NCBI RefSeq assembly: GCF_014839805.1
Contig: NC_051134.1
Coordinates: 9,393,170-9,457,169 of the forward strand
Source of the DNA: Manduca sexta
Taxonomy: Eukaryota; Arthropoda; Insecta; Lepidoptera; Sphingidae
DNA length: 64,000 bases
Direction: 5' to 3'
The translations under genes were made by a program, and so were the position numbers. Under the pieces are notes generated by a model. The model was not told where the DNA came from, did no database searches, and was given only the letters and a program-made list of their open reading frames with translations. Each line of letters opens with the position of its first letter. The first letter of the stretch is position 1. This document shows, piece by piece, positions 12,401 to 22,612 of the stretch.

Positions 12401-15400
12401 AGACCAGCGAGGTGGACTAAAGCCTGAATCCTCCCGATAGTAACGAAGGCCCGTTTCCAACAGTGGACAGTACATAATACAGGGCTTGCATTATTATGAA
12501 ACGTTTTATTATTGACAAAATAGGGGATTTAAAACCTGTGGTAGTTAAAATTAAAACTAACCTTACAGAGCTTACGATTAATTTAAGTAACAGACGTTAT
12601 GTTACCTACATAATAGGTTAACACGTAATTTAGGTAACATAACATATTTTTGAACACGTAATTTGAACCTCAAATCACTGTCTTATCTTTGTCATAATAA
12701 CTGTAATTGTTAAATAACCACAAAGTTGTAATTAAAATGATTTAAACTGAGATAATATGAACTTGGCCTTGTTTGGAGGTCTGTAGATCGTAAGCGATTA
12801 CGTACAGTGTGTCAAAAGCATTCAAAACTTGAAGGTGTAAATTAGTGTAGGCAGTGAGGTAAGGACAAAATCTATTAATTTTTTCATAGACCCGAAAGTA
12901 GTAATAGTACTGAAAAGAAGTCTTATATTAGGCCTGGAAGATATTAAGGTATTAGTAATAGTTTCTATCTTAAAAAAACATGAAATGATTTTAGAGTTTA
13001 ATATAACTAAAAGTTATGTAATTGTCCTCGCCACACTGTTTTCAATTGTTCCTTTTTTTTTTTTAATAATATACAGTAATTTTAATGAAAGATCGCAATC
13101 TTAATATTAATCTGATTCTGGGAATGAACCAATCAAAGTAACTCATTTGTAAGCATGTTAAAAAAAACTTTGTTCTGATGGCCCATTTTTAGATAGAACT
13201 AAAAAAGGGATTAGTATCGTTTATCGAAAATAGAGGTAAACTTTCTTGCAATTAAAATAATCAGCAATTTGAAACAAGTGGACTTGCATTATACATGTCA
13301 ACGATTAGGAACTTCATTAGTCATAACAACCACACCGTCCATGGTTACATTAAATATATCACTTGTTACATAATCATTATGTTCCCACGCCACTAGTGAA
13401 CTTGTGTCTTATTTATTTAATTTACATAGTACTTGTCACGATTTCTTGGTCGAGGAAAATCGGTGCTGATTATATTTATATTATGATGGAGGTACGTTGT
13501 ATTTCTTATCTATAGCATAAATGTAAATGGGATAATTGATGCAGACTTTAAATAGGTCCGTCTGGATTCAGGAACTATATTCAGCAGAGGACTTGCAGTG
13601 AGACTTTTAGTACCTACGTAAGAGTGTCCTGTTTCTGGATCAGTCTGTATATATCTGGCTCCAACAGGCCGGCATAATCGTGTAGACTCTCGAGGGCTAA
13701 TCATTTCTCGTAAATCAGGATTCTACTGGACCCCACTCAACTTACCATTATAAAAAAATGCGGCTGATTATAATAATGACCAAATAGGATAGCACTATTA
13801 TCTCACAGGAATCAACGGTCAGTCGAAATTCTATTGGATCTCACTCCACTTACCATCAGGTGTAGTGGGGTCACTATCTCGTGACCAAAAAAATTGGACT
13901 GACAATAATGATCAAATAGGATAGTACTATTGTCTTACAAGAATCAACGGTAAGTGTCAGTTTAATCTTCCATTTTGTATTGTGAGTGCAATTTCTAGAA
14001 GCGTAAATCCTCCATTCCCTACTCCTTTCTTAAAAACCCTCGTGATTTTGTCAATCGCAAAGTTTCAAATTGATTTCCAGGTTTCATCAAAAACAGAACC
14101 TGTTTACTTTCAAAGATTTGGGCGTCGCGCTGTGGCTGGCAATTTAGCTCTATATCCAACATAAGACCGAAATTTTTACGGACACATATCAGAAAGGATT
14201 GGGATTAATGACAGCCCATCTGGCACCAATATTAAAGTAAACTACCAACAATAGTCACCCGAGGCAATTCTTGTGCACTCAGTCACCACACCGAATGCAC
14301 GTCCAGGCACGGGAGGACATTTTTCGCGACCCTAGACACACAGTTAAGTTTGTATACCTCATGATTGTAAATTCACATTGAGGCCTATAAGGGCTCGCGA
14401 ACATTTCCTGGCCTTCCTTGCTCCTCCTATCATAAAAGATTTCCCTATGCTTCCCCCACACTTCCTTCCCAACTGTTCCCTCCCAAAATTCATCCAGGGC
14501 TCTGCAGTTACTAAGCCGGGGGATTCCGCTATCCCATTCGCAAGATTCCTCCGGTGTTGACTGCAGAATCCGATACTTAAAAATAAAACTACTATAAAGT
14601 TACAAGTATGTAGACATCTTGTACCTAGGAATCTCCCTCAATGCCAAACCACAATAAAAAATAACGAAGCACAACTATTAATTCTCACACATTTAACATG
14701 GCCATTGTGGTCGGCTGAGGACATTCCCATGTTGTTTCGCAATTATATCGCGACGATGACTACGGTGACGTTCGTGGAAATGTTGGGAAATTGAGGGAAA
14801 CTTGTTGAGAGAAAATACAGGAGTGTCGGGGCAATGGGTTGTGGTTCTAGAAAAAGGATGAAAGAAAGAATAGAAGATGCTTTTAGGACTAAGTTCTTTA
14901 ACGCGGCTTGTGGTACGTGTAGTTTAGAAAATGTAACGTAACGAAAAATTATATAGCCATATTCATACAGGTGGCTAGGCAACAGAGTTTGTTATGTTAA
15001 TAATGTTATCATTTATAATATTTTATTACATAAATAAAGAGCAGTCGGTTATATATTCTTACTTAAATATTGAAAAATGGAAACACAAAATTTCACTTCA
15101 ATTACATTTGGAGATAAGAAAAAATTTGAAAGTAACTTTGTTCCTCGGAAAGGTCCCTGACCGCACACAGTTCATAACAAAATGCTCTCGCCTTTCATTA
15201 ATATTGTCAAAGAAGTAAACAGGTGTGTAACTAGAGCACCCATTTTTGGCTTTATTTTTCCTTTCCATTATGTTTATATAAAGCTCTAAACTAATAAGTT
15301 ATAACACTTTTTTTTGCATAATCACTAAGTATATTCCCAAGCCTTAACCGTCCGCTAAACACTACATCTAAAGGCATTTGTCACGCTTTATTTCAAAGAC

Positions 15401-18400
15401 TTTTCATAAAAAAGTAACAAAAGATTCATTCATAACAAAGGAGTTCAAGTTTACTAGCGTACAATCGTATACACAAGCGTTTAGCGCCAATTTGTAACAG
15501 ATACACTTATGCAATTCCTAAATGCACCGATTCACTATTCAGTGGTTAGCTAAATGGCACCTTAAGCCGTTGTAGTAAAGCTGTTAATAAAGATGATATA
15601 AAACCTTCTGTGGTTAAGAATGGAGTAAGGTCAGGATCCCCTTTGGTCATCAATTAGCAAGCAGCTAAACTTACGTGGGTTGTGTGAAATGGCGGTACAA
15701 TTCTGCCGAAAAGTGGTTTACTTGTATTTGGAATAGCTCAAGACTTATCGAACTTTTTTTATTACCCAGGATCTATAACATAGCGTAATACCAATATAAT
15801 ATTATATATCTCTTTCTCGGACACATTTCACTCTCCGCTTTAATACTAAGCAGAAAAATGCAATATAAATTTAACCAACATCAGACACAAACCTGAACAC
15901 ATCATGACATAGTATTCAAAACAGTCTGCCTGATAATCAGATTCTGTCAATAATTATTCTCTACCCATCATCATTAGCCTGTTGCAGTCCACTGCTAGAC
16001 AGACCTCTCTCAAAGTACACCACAGAGTCCAGTCTGCTGCTTTATGCACCCAGTCGCTGTACCAATCAATAATTACTGCGCAAACACTATTTTATACCCG
16101 ACTGTACCCAATACGTGTTCAAAGGGTCAAGCTTATTGGAAAAAATCTCGGCCGCCGCGTCACGTCTGACCCTGGGCAGATCTCAAGGTACGCAAAAAAT
16201 TGATAACATTGATAATACGTGCGCGAATTATTCAGAACTGGTCCAAAACAACCAGCTAGACAAGGATTTCGAATGCCAGCGTGTGAGTTGATTCTTTGCT
16301 GTGTCATGTGTTAGTCATTTTGTGTTACCACACTCTAAGATAGGGCCTAGACCATTATTGTCAGTTGTAGTAAACTTAACACTTAGAGAACTTAATTAAT
16401 TGTTTATTAGTCTTATGGATAAGATAGTAATTTATTGCTAAGAAACTAGTTCTTATAACAAAGTTTCCGTCAAACACCAATGCAAATTGGAGCTGTTGTG
16501 TTGCAATATTTAAAAAACTACGTACAGAATAATAATATTTAACCTTAAAAAGCATGATAGCCGAGTTAGAAATCAAAAGGTTTGCCGAGACGAATGTCCT
16601 CAGGTTCAAAATCCAACTTTTCACTTGTATGTGTGTATTATTTATCAATTATCATTCGATTTAACGGTGAAGGAATGAAATTTCCCCTTTATTTCACTTT
16701 AAATCTGGAAATGTTTTAACTCGTATTTAAAAAATATATATCTATGTATAGTCTCTGTTCCTTAAAACTCAGAATGTTGTTGCTTTATCGTATTTAATTT
16801 CAATACTACAGATTACTCAACGCATGTCTCGTCTGCACACAATAATCACCCAAACATTTAATTTTGAATTGTAGGTTATGGAAAATATTGCAGGTAGCAT
16901 ATGTTATTCATATATAAACTTAGATTAGGTACTGTATACATGTATGTTATTGTTTGTTTAATTAATATTAATAAAATTAAAAATAAAAAAAAACAAAAAG
17001 GAAAACATCGTGAGAATTCGCATAGCTGAGAAGTGTCTAGAAGAATTTCAAAGGGTAAAGTCTATCAACCCGCACTAGGCCAGCGTGGTGGACCAAGGGT
17101 TAAACCCCTTTAGTAGTAAAGGAGGTGATATTATGTTTTTTTATTATAATAACATCGAATGGCTCAGGGCAACGTACGTAGTAATATGGAATACTCAAGA
17201 ACTTGTATCACTTCTAAATCCTCAGGGAGAACTACATATAGGCACAGGTTACCATGAGCTTTATCAGAGTTGTAAATAGCAAATCAATAATAAATTCATG
17301 ACTAGTCTAAATCGGGACAATTTTAGGCATAGGATAACCGCAATATTTCTAATAGCTTAGTGCAAATAAGAACACATTTTTTATCGATGAGAGAAGCACG
17401 TACGGAAAGTTTTTATATTAGCTTTTCTTACTGAAATCAATTTGCTATAGATTAAAGGAAATCAACCCATGAATCCAAGGACAATTCTATTGTATGCCAA
17501 AAATATGATTTTTTCTTAACGATTTCTTATGACAACACGAATGTTAGATATTGAAATATAAAAGACCACGATAAAATCCGTAAAATATATTATTTCAATG
17601 TATTTTCTGATCTTTAATTATTTTTTTCTAAAACTAGTATACCAAATGCAATCGATATTTCCAGAGCAAATATTATAAAATATCTAAGAAGGAACATTAG
17701 TTAGTGAACTCGTAATTAGGTATTAGGTACTTAATCTTAACAAATATCTAACTATATCAAAAAATTACAATCAAATGAAAAACAATGAATTTGTAATCAA
17801 AATTACCAATCCAATACAAAGTTGTATCTATAGATTTGTTATATATTCTTCCCAAAACAAATGAATATGGTCATAGGCCATTTACACGCGCGTCTCGCGA
17901 TATCCTCCGAACATAATAGCCTATAGATAATAACACAATGCGAAGCCTTGGCGTAATGAATTATCTTTGTCTCATGGTCCCAGGCCATATATGTGGGTCA
18001 AGAACCTATAATTTACGGACGATATGGATTAGTTCCGCCATTTTGTCACCCTCCGTCCGCCATTTTGTTTAGCGTTGAATTTAAATTTGCAATTAATTTT
18101 AAGCATAAAATAATTTATAAAATATTAGTACAGATCAACTTTCCAACAAAATGCACTTGAGCATGTTTGTAGTCTTCGTGCAGGGATAACAATTATTTTT
18201 GTTTCATGAATACTAATTCATGCATTGATTTTATAAAAGGTGACCTATCAAGAATATTATTATAGGAGGTAAAATTCTCCTTAAGACACCTCACAGCTGA
18301 ATTGGGCCACAGAATATTGCGGTGTCAGGGAGTGTTTTTTAATTCAAAGATCTAACTGATTATGCTATTGATAACGTAGTATCACTCATGATAAATCGAA

Positions 18401-21400
18401 GTATTAATCTTAAACCCACTAATTAAAATTACCATATTATTAGATCTCTTTTAAAATTCATTTCATTGCAATCGATAAAGCATTACTAATACAAATCAGC
18501 TTGAAGGTAACCATGATGGTTGAGTTTTGGGTGACAACCATTGTTCGACTGACAAAGCAACGGATGTTGCCGGTCACAAAGTATGCCGTGACAAGGAAAT
18601 AATATATACCAATAAATACTCCAATGAAACTTGGTTATATAAATGGACAGATCAATTTTCAGTATCAACAATCTTGAATTAGTGCCCGATGTACAGCGGT
18701 GTAACGTGGACTAATACAGACATGGGCGTAGTCGCATCAACAAGGCCCCTTTTCTTACGTTCCCAAGATCTACCCAATAAATTTATCTTACCAAACATGC
18801 TTTGACACGACATATTTATGATAATAAAAAAATGTACGTTGGGTGAATATTGAAAAGCATATAGATTTGAAAAATCGCACTCAAAGAGGCCTCGCGAGGC
18901 CCCTAAAAGTGCGTCCGTGGGCTAGGGCCCACTTCGCCCACACCTAGCTACGCCACTGCGGATATGTATCGTATCATTAATGTGCAGCAGTAAGTTTCAT
19001 CATTGAAGTCGGGCGTATATCGATTCAGATTTTTAATTAAAATCAGACTTCAGACAGACTTGAGATTCTACGTCATTGTAATTTATATAGTCACACTAAG
19101 CATATTCTATTACTAATAGTGAATATCCTTTCGGTCTAGTAACGCGTTAGGTCTCGATCAATATTAATAACGTTATAACACCGTGGGAAACGCCATGGTG
19201 TGCGTGATTCAGATACTTTTTGTACTTACTATGGTTTTAATTGAATGGTAGACCGAGCGTAAGCATACATTGTACCTACAAGATATGCCTGCGTGTTGTT
19301 AACTTTTAGTGCTGCTGATAATTCGTATTTGAATACATAATAAACGGATAAAGATGTTAATATAAAATCTATTGAACTGCGTAAAATATTAAAATACTTT
19401 TCGTTGTTTTAATTGTATTAAAACACCGACTAACGAAAAAAATAATCAATTGATATTTTATCACAGCCATTTATATTATTTTTTGCTACCAGATTGTAAC
19501 CTTTTACAACATACCTATCTTTTACAACCCAAGACGATGTCACTAAACCAATGGCACTATCAGTTTCATTCCATACTGACAAAACTAAATACCGCTCGTA
19601 ACTTCCGCGTCCTCCCGATCCTTCTAATAATACAGCCCTCGTGCTGACAAATGACAGTAACGGATATATAAATAGTTTTATCCAATAATCATTCCATTCT
19701 CTCCCAGTGGCCGTCTTGAGCTGAGGTTTGTAACCCATGAGCAGGATGCCCTCATTAGTCGCTAAATTTTAGAGGGTTGCAAGCGCCTAAAGCATTCACC
19801 CAAAAGTCCGTTATATAGTCTCCTTAGATGTAGATGCACATTGTTTTATACCATATTTTATTTTTATTTTAAGCGGTAATTGATTTATGTGTTTTTTGGA
19901 GAACTTATAATAAATAAATAAATAAGCCGACCCTTGTCAGGCTAACAAACGTGTAAAATCGAAAAACTAGGCCCTATCACCTAAAAACGTTAAACAAAAA
20001 ACTTAAATAACAAAGGGCCAAATATCTCTATGAAGCTCCACGATTACCACAAACAATACAAACTCTTCATATAGCAAAAACAGAGAGTTTCGAATGTAGA
20101 AACTAGACGTTATCCATTGAAATATCTTACACATTGTTATGTGGGAACGAAACGCACCCGGAAACTTTCCAAGTGTTGCGTGCTGTATGGGATGTTTTTG
20201 GAATTTATTGTTGTAGACTTAAGCCTTTAAAGCCTTAAGCCTTTATAGCCTTAATCCCACAAAACTTAATTAAAATCTCTCTCTATAGGTTTCGGGTGCA
20301 ATTGGCTTTGGCAAAAACACGTGTGACGTATGTTATTAAGTAATTACATTATTATACAAAAGGTGCATTTATACGTACCACTGCTAGACGCTGCTGCTGC
20401 ACGTTTCGTCGTTGCGATTATGTGGTATGTGTAAATGGACTATAATATTACAAATGCGAGTTTATGAAGATATTGATTTGTTAAAAGAAACTCGAAATCC
20501 GTGCAAAATATTAATATATTTGGCACATAGATTGACCATATCTATGTGTAATATCATGTACATGTACTTTATTTCTACATTTAATTATATTATGTATGCG
20601 AAGACCATTCGTTGTACTCCTTTTCAAGTACATTGCGCGTACGCAGAAGTGTGGAATTTGGCATGATTAAAGTTCATAAAAATATCAATAAGATTATAAT
20701 ATAAAATTATAAACTAATGATAAGATTGTGTTACAGAATGTTTTCAATAAATTTGCCTTCGTCACCAAGTCTTCGGTAGTATAGTGGTCAGTATCCCCGC
20801 CTGTCACGCGGGAGACCGGGGTTCGATTCCCCGCCGGAGAGTTCCTTTTTTATAGACTTTTTCTTTTTAAGATTGGATTCTTGACGCGCAACATAAAACA
20901 TAATTTGTATCTATTACATATTAATACGTACATAAAAACTTTGTACGACTTTTTAATCACATTGCGCGCGGAAGTGAGATTTGACAAAATTAAAATTCAT
21001 ATAGAGAAGTGTGGACAAGTAAAATCTATGTATAATATGTGTTATTCGACGGCCTTTGGACGGTCAGAATTTTGACCATTTGACGATGATAGTACTGAAT
21101 TAAAGTATCTATCTATTCTGATACAGTACACGGAGCGTATTTCAATCTGAATATGTCTTGCTTCCGAACTAAACTAGTAAATAGTTCTAAAATCGAACTT
21201 TCTACCACGGAGCCGAATTGGTTTCCATATCACTAAACCCTAGATGTAACAATTGTCATCTCTATTGTTCGTTTGATAACTATCTTGATGATTGAGTCAT
21301 TTGCAAGTAATGATTATAGCCGTACCTATAAATTATACGAATAAAAAATCTACGATGATTATCTGATGCACACACATTCACGCCATATATCCCGAAAGGG

Positions 21401-22551
21401 GTAAGCAGAGGAGCAACAGGTATGTACACTTTCCCCCATGTGTATTCAGTTCCATTATTGATGAATTCCACACTGATACTGAGTAAAAAAACCCAATATA
21501 ATTTTGCCTGAGCCAGGGATCGAACCTGCGACCTCAACCCTCCAGTCCTACCAAAACACCACTACGCCACCAATGGAGTATGCATACAGAATACTAATTT
21601 TACTTATATTATTATTTTATAAATAATTAAGATTGCATTCGGATTTTGAAACGTAATGTCGTAGCAAAGTAAATCAACAGATGATAAATACATTATAGCC
21701 GGAGTATAATGTCCACAGGTCTTATCAAATTATACACGGTTATACACCGCTTTACCTGCACATCTCGTTTGACCAAAATGGCGTATTTGCATAGAGAATG
21801 TTATATAATATTTATCTAGTAATTTCCAATTAGTTCATATTGAGAGATTTTTAAAATCACTATCCTGCTCCTCAAGAACGTTGACTACTTATGCGTGAAC
21901 GGGTGACCCAAATAGATGTTAGAAAACACGAAAAACGATTTAACTTACCGCTGCATGCTGAGTGGCGTCGTTAACATCGGTTTCAAAGTTCCACTGCGCT
22001 GCAACATTATTCGTACATTCTTTCGAAGCCTGGTCGTCAGCTTGGAGAAGAAAATCCCTGATCTGCTGCAAATTCACTCTATTCACCCTATCATCTAAGG
22101 TATTTGTATCACCTCTATTAAAATCGTAGGGGTTGGATCCTGTGTACCTCGGATCACTTCTTACAAAATCCGGATCGTTCCTTCTAAAGTTGGGATCGTT
22201 GTTCAGATCAATTCTATCATCACGACTTCTATCATCGTAGGGTCTGAGGGTAGAACTAGATACCCTTCCATCTACACTCGGATATCCATTGTTGTTTATA
22301 TCAGGGTTGATTCTGCTATACGGGGTCGAGGAGACTGAGTAGACACCAGCGGTACTTGGACCGGCTGTCGGTCTTGCTGTACTGTACTGGAAGTTCCTAT
22401 CATACTGGTTTCCTGGGGAGTTTATCGACTGCGTACTCGACAGTAATCCATAGCCGTAGTTACGTTGCGTGCTCGATATGGGAGGCAGGTCTAACTGGGG
22501 ACTACTGGAGCAGGTATGTATTACAAACAGTAAACTAACAAGCCTGTACAT
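3429..22551 (-). CDS. Gene A: ACE-like M2 metallopeptidase with long N-terminal extension, possibly Ance-3-like (3' end outside window)
   Basis: Seven coding exons: 22551-21949, 8056-7898, 6799-6559, 6070-5988, 4675-4469, 4093-3924 and 3553-3429. All junctions are GT-AG with matching phases, giving 529 residues before the window ends. The start is the first ATG of exon 1, at 22551. A signal peptide (residues 1-17) precedes about 140 residues rich in Ser, Asp, Asn, Arg and Pro with degenerate Asp-Pro-Xaa-Phe/Tyr units and an Arg-Gly-Asp at 146-148. The M2 domain begins near 160. The zinc motif HHEMAH is at 504-509. Where typical ACE has Cys-His-Ala-Ser-Ala-Trp-Asp-Phe, this protein has Cys-Gln-Pro-Ser-Ala-Trp-Asp-Phe (Gln475, Pro476), so the conserved substrate-binding His-Ala pair is lost. 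Length and extension recall the insect Ance-3 class, some members of which are thought inactive; that assignment is inferred. The third zinc ligand and catalytic Lys/His/Tyr lie off the left edge. Confidence 0.93.
5330..5445 (+). repeat. Interspersed repeat R2 (3' part of a tRNA-related SINE)
   Basis: Shares the block around ATCACATCATGG, CGGAACACACATGGCG and a CTTCAGGAATAAAG tail with copies near 9248, 23722, 37075, 42110 and, inverted, 21362 and 50188. The best copies carry a tRNA-like head with a GGTTCGA-type B box. It lies in the 1.3-kb intron of gene A between exons 5988-6070 and 4469-4675; the rest of that intron shows nothing else recognisable. Confidence 0.6.
6316..6525 (-). repeat. 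Interspersed repeat R3, inverted copy
   Basis: A diverged member of a family seen at least eight times in the window. The core reads (on the strand opposite to this entry's plus orientation) around GTCGACTG, a TAATCAT centre and CAGTCGAC. It lies in the intron of gene A between exons 6070-5988 and 6799-6559. Confidence 0.55.
7079..7171. mobile_element. Palindromic miniature inverted-repeat element
   Basis: A 93-bp element whose roughly 31-nt ends are inverted repeats: CCCCCTTATTCATAGACG at the left and the complementary CGTCTATGAATAGGGGG at the right, continuing with few mismatches. TTT flanks both ends and could be a 3-bp target duplication. It lies in an intron of gene A. Confidence 0.75.
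7569..7886 (+). mobile_element. tRNA-derived SINE (family R1), full length
   Basis: Starts with a tRNA-like head: TAGCCTAGTTGG matches an A box and GGTTCAAATCC a B box. A body shared with other copies (for example GCACTAGGNCAGCGTGGTGG) follows, with a tail ending near CTGATATTATTATAA. Lepidopteran genomes carry abundant SINEs of this layout. The 3' end stops about 11 nt from the splice donor of gene A exon 7898-8056. Confidence 0.85.
9248..9420 (+). repeat. Interspersed repeat R2 copy
   Basis: Contains the R2 landmarks TTTTTCTACTCAGTTTCAGCCTG near its start and CATCATGGGACGGAACACAC, then CTCTGCCTACC before a decayed tail. It lacks a clear tRNA-like head. Confidence 0.6.
9610..9765 (+). repeat. 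Helitron-like repeat fragment
   Basis: Carries the GCTAATCTCAGGAGCTACC block and the GCTATAGGCTA segment shared with the elements at 10272, 41286 and 56460, followed by an ACGCGGGTGAAACTGC end. Confidence 0.5.
10272..11195 (+). mobile_element. Non-autonomous Helitron-like element with amplified interior
   Basis: Begins TCTATACTATTATATAAAGC, then a (TTTG)n tract and a GCTAATCTCAGGAACTACCGG block; similar elements at 41286 and 56460 (inverted) share this head. The TC start and the GC-rich hairpin plus CTAG end seen in the neighbouring element fit Helitron structure, which is inference. Between head and tail lies a six-copy tandem array. Confidence 0.6.
10332..11072 (+). repeat. Tandem array, six copies of a 123-bp unit
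   Basis: Units start at 10332, 10455, 10578, 10701, 10827 and 10950 and the array ends near 11072. Spacing is 123 bp except one 126-bp unit. Each runs from CTAATCTCAGGAACTACCGG to GGAGCGGAGCAGTAATG. The first three are closest to each other; the last two share their own variants (TGTGTTGAATAGCCC, GCTATGACCAATAGGAG), so the array grew stepwise. Confidence 0.95.
11205..11409 (+). mobile_element. Helitron-like repeat with hairpin and CTAG end
   Basis: Starts near AGTCCCCCGCTGCATCTGTC and ends with the GC hairpin GCGGGCGGAGCCGCGGGC followed by AAAAGCTAG. A related element lies at 57374-57541. The hairpin close to a CTRR end is the Helitron 3' signature. Confidence 0.55.
12178..12498 (+). mobile_element. 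tRNA-derived SINE (family R1), diverged
   Basis: Head GCACGATAGCCTAGTTGG, body GCACTAGACCAGCGAGGTGG and tail CAGTACATAATACAGGGC match the family; the B box is decayed. Confidence 0.75.
13547..13960 (+). repeat. R3 repeat cluster with local duplication
   Basis: One R3 copy (about 13547-13760) is followed by a partial second (about 13805-13895). A 48-bp block starting AATAATGACCAAATAGGATAG occurs near 13772 and again near 13904, so the second R3 piece sits inside a short tandem duplication. Confidence 0.6.
14247..14590 (-). pseudogene. Possible decayed coding fragment with zinc-finger-like end
   Basis: On the minus strand one frame stays open for about 105 codons, rich in charged and Cys residues. 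It ends Trp-Thr-Cys-Ile-Arg-Cys-Gly-Asp, a TGA stop, then Val-His-Lys-Asn-Cys in the same frame. With a sense codon at the stop this would be a C-x2-C-x4-H-x2-C half of a PHD-type finger, where a Trp is usual at that position. I do not recognise the family; PHD-like fingers occur in some LINE proteins. No flanking partner domain is seen, so chance is possible. Confidence 0.3.
15967..16060 (+). repeat. Interspersed repeat fragment (CATCATCATTAGCC type)
   Basis: Shares the CATCATC...GCCTGTTGCAGTCCACTGCT arrangement with copies at 28505 and 45846. This motif is common at the ends of lepidopteran retroelements. Confidence 0.5.
16551..17133 (+). mobile_element. tRNA-derived SINE (family R1) split by a retroposed insertion
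   Basis: The 5' part (16551-16674) has the tRNA-like head and GGTTCAAAATCC B box. The 3' part (16998-17133) resumes with GGAAAACATCG and the GCACTAGGCCAGCGTGGTGG body, as in unbroken copies. The middle is foreign. Confidence 0.8.
16675..16997 (+). mobile_element. Retroposed insertion with A-rich tail inside the SINE
   Basis: 323 bp flanked by AAGGA on both sides (16670-16674 and 16998-17002), a 5-bp target duplication. It ends AATAAAATTAAAAATAAAA and more A, like a polyadenylated transcript. I do not recognise the source. Confidence 0.65.
18690..18965 (+). repeat. GC-richer repeat scrap
   Basis: A block from GTGCCCGATGTACAGCGGTG to CACACCTAGCTACGCCACTG, distinctly richer in G and C than its surroundings and resembling the end of a dispersed element. 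There is no second copy in the window to confirm it. Confidence 0.3.
20770..20841 (+). tRNA. tRNA-Asp-GTC: tRNA-Asp (anticodon GTC)
   Basis: 72 nt with a paired acceptor stem (TCTTCGG with CCGGAGA, one G-T pair), internal promoter A box TAGTATAGTGG and B box GGTTCGATTCC, anticodon loop CCTGTCACG with GTC at 20803-20805, and a T-run (20846-20851) that would terminate RNA polymerase III. The anticodon and T arms fit eukaryotic tRNA-Asp; no CCA is encoded, as expected. It lies in the first intron of gene A, antisense to it. Confidence 0.96.
21362..21577 (-). mobile_element. tRNA-derived SINE (family R2), with tRNA-like head
   Basis: On the minus strand the head reads GGTGGCGTAGTGGTGTTTTG (A box region) and GGTTCGATCCCTGGC (B box), followed by the R2 body ending in a GGGTAAGC-complementary segment and CACACAC-like tail. 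It is the clearest 5' end of this family here. Confidence 0.8.
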
Positions 22552-22599
22552 TTTCACTGATCGCGTTCAATGGTGCGTGGTGCGCCGCCGGTCTCGCGT

Positions 22600-22612
22600 G
22601 GAAGACTGAAGT
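22600..22612 (-). promoter_or_regulatory. Possible initiator of gene A
   Basis: The minus strand carries TTCAGTCTT, a match to the arthropod initiator TCAGT, about 56 nt upstream of the ATG at 22551. No TATA box is seen at the proper distance. The surrounding 150 bp is GC-richer than the flanks. Start-site use is inference. Confidence 0.3.

Larger units (their letters stand above)
8057..21948 (-). other. First intron of gene A (13.9 kb)
   Basis: The intron separates the exon for signal peptide and N-terminal extension from the rest of the M2 domain. I find no further exon of gene A in it, and none is needed because the exons join in phase 0 with continuous family similarity. It contains repeats, a Helitron-like tandem array, a tRNA gene on the plus strand and a possible decayed coding fragment, each listed separately. 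Stretches 8057-9240, 11410-12170, 12500-13540, 14600-15960, 17134-18690 and 18966-20760 show only AT-rich sequence and short repeat scraps. Confidence 0.8.

Noticed and set aside
13510..13704. Open frames over the R3 repeats (13510-13704, 39007-39252, 53047-53250)
   Set aside because: They recur only because R3 copies are similar; both strands are open by chance and copies carry frame-breaking changes.
21940..22557. Start of gene A at 22557 and end at 21940
   Set aside because: The codon at 22557 is GTG, with the first ATG at 22551. The frame past 21949 runs into a GTAAGT donor, so the exon ends there.
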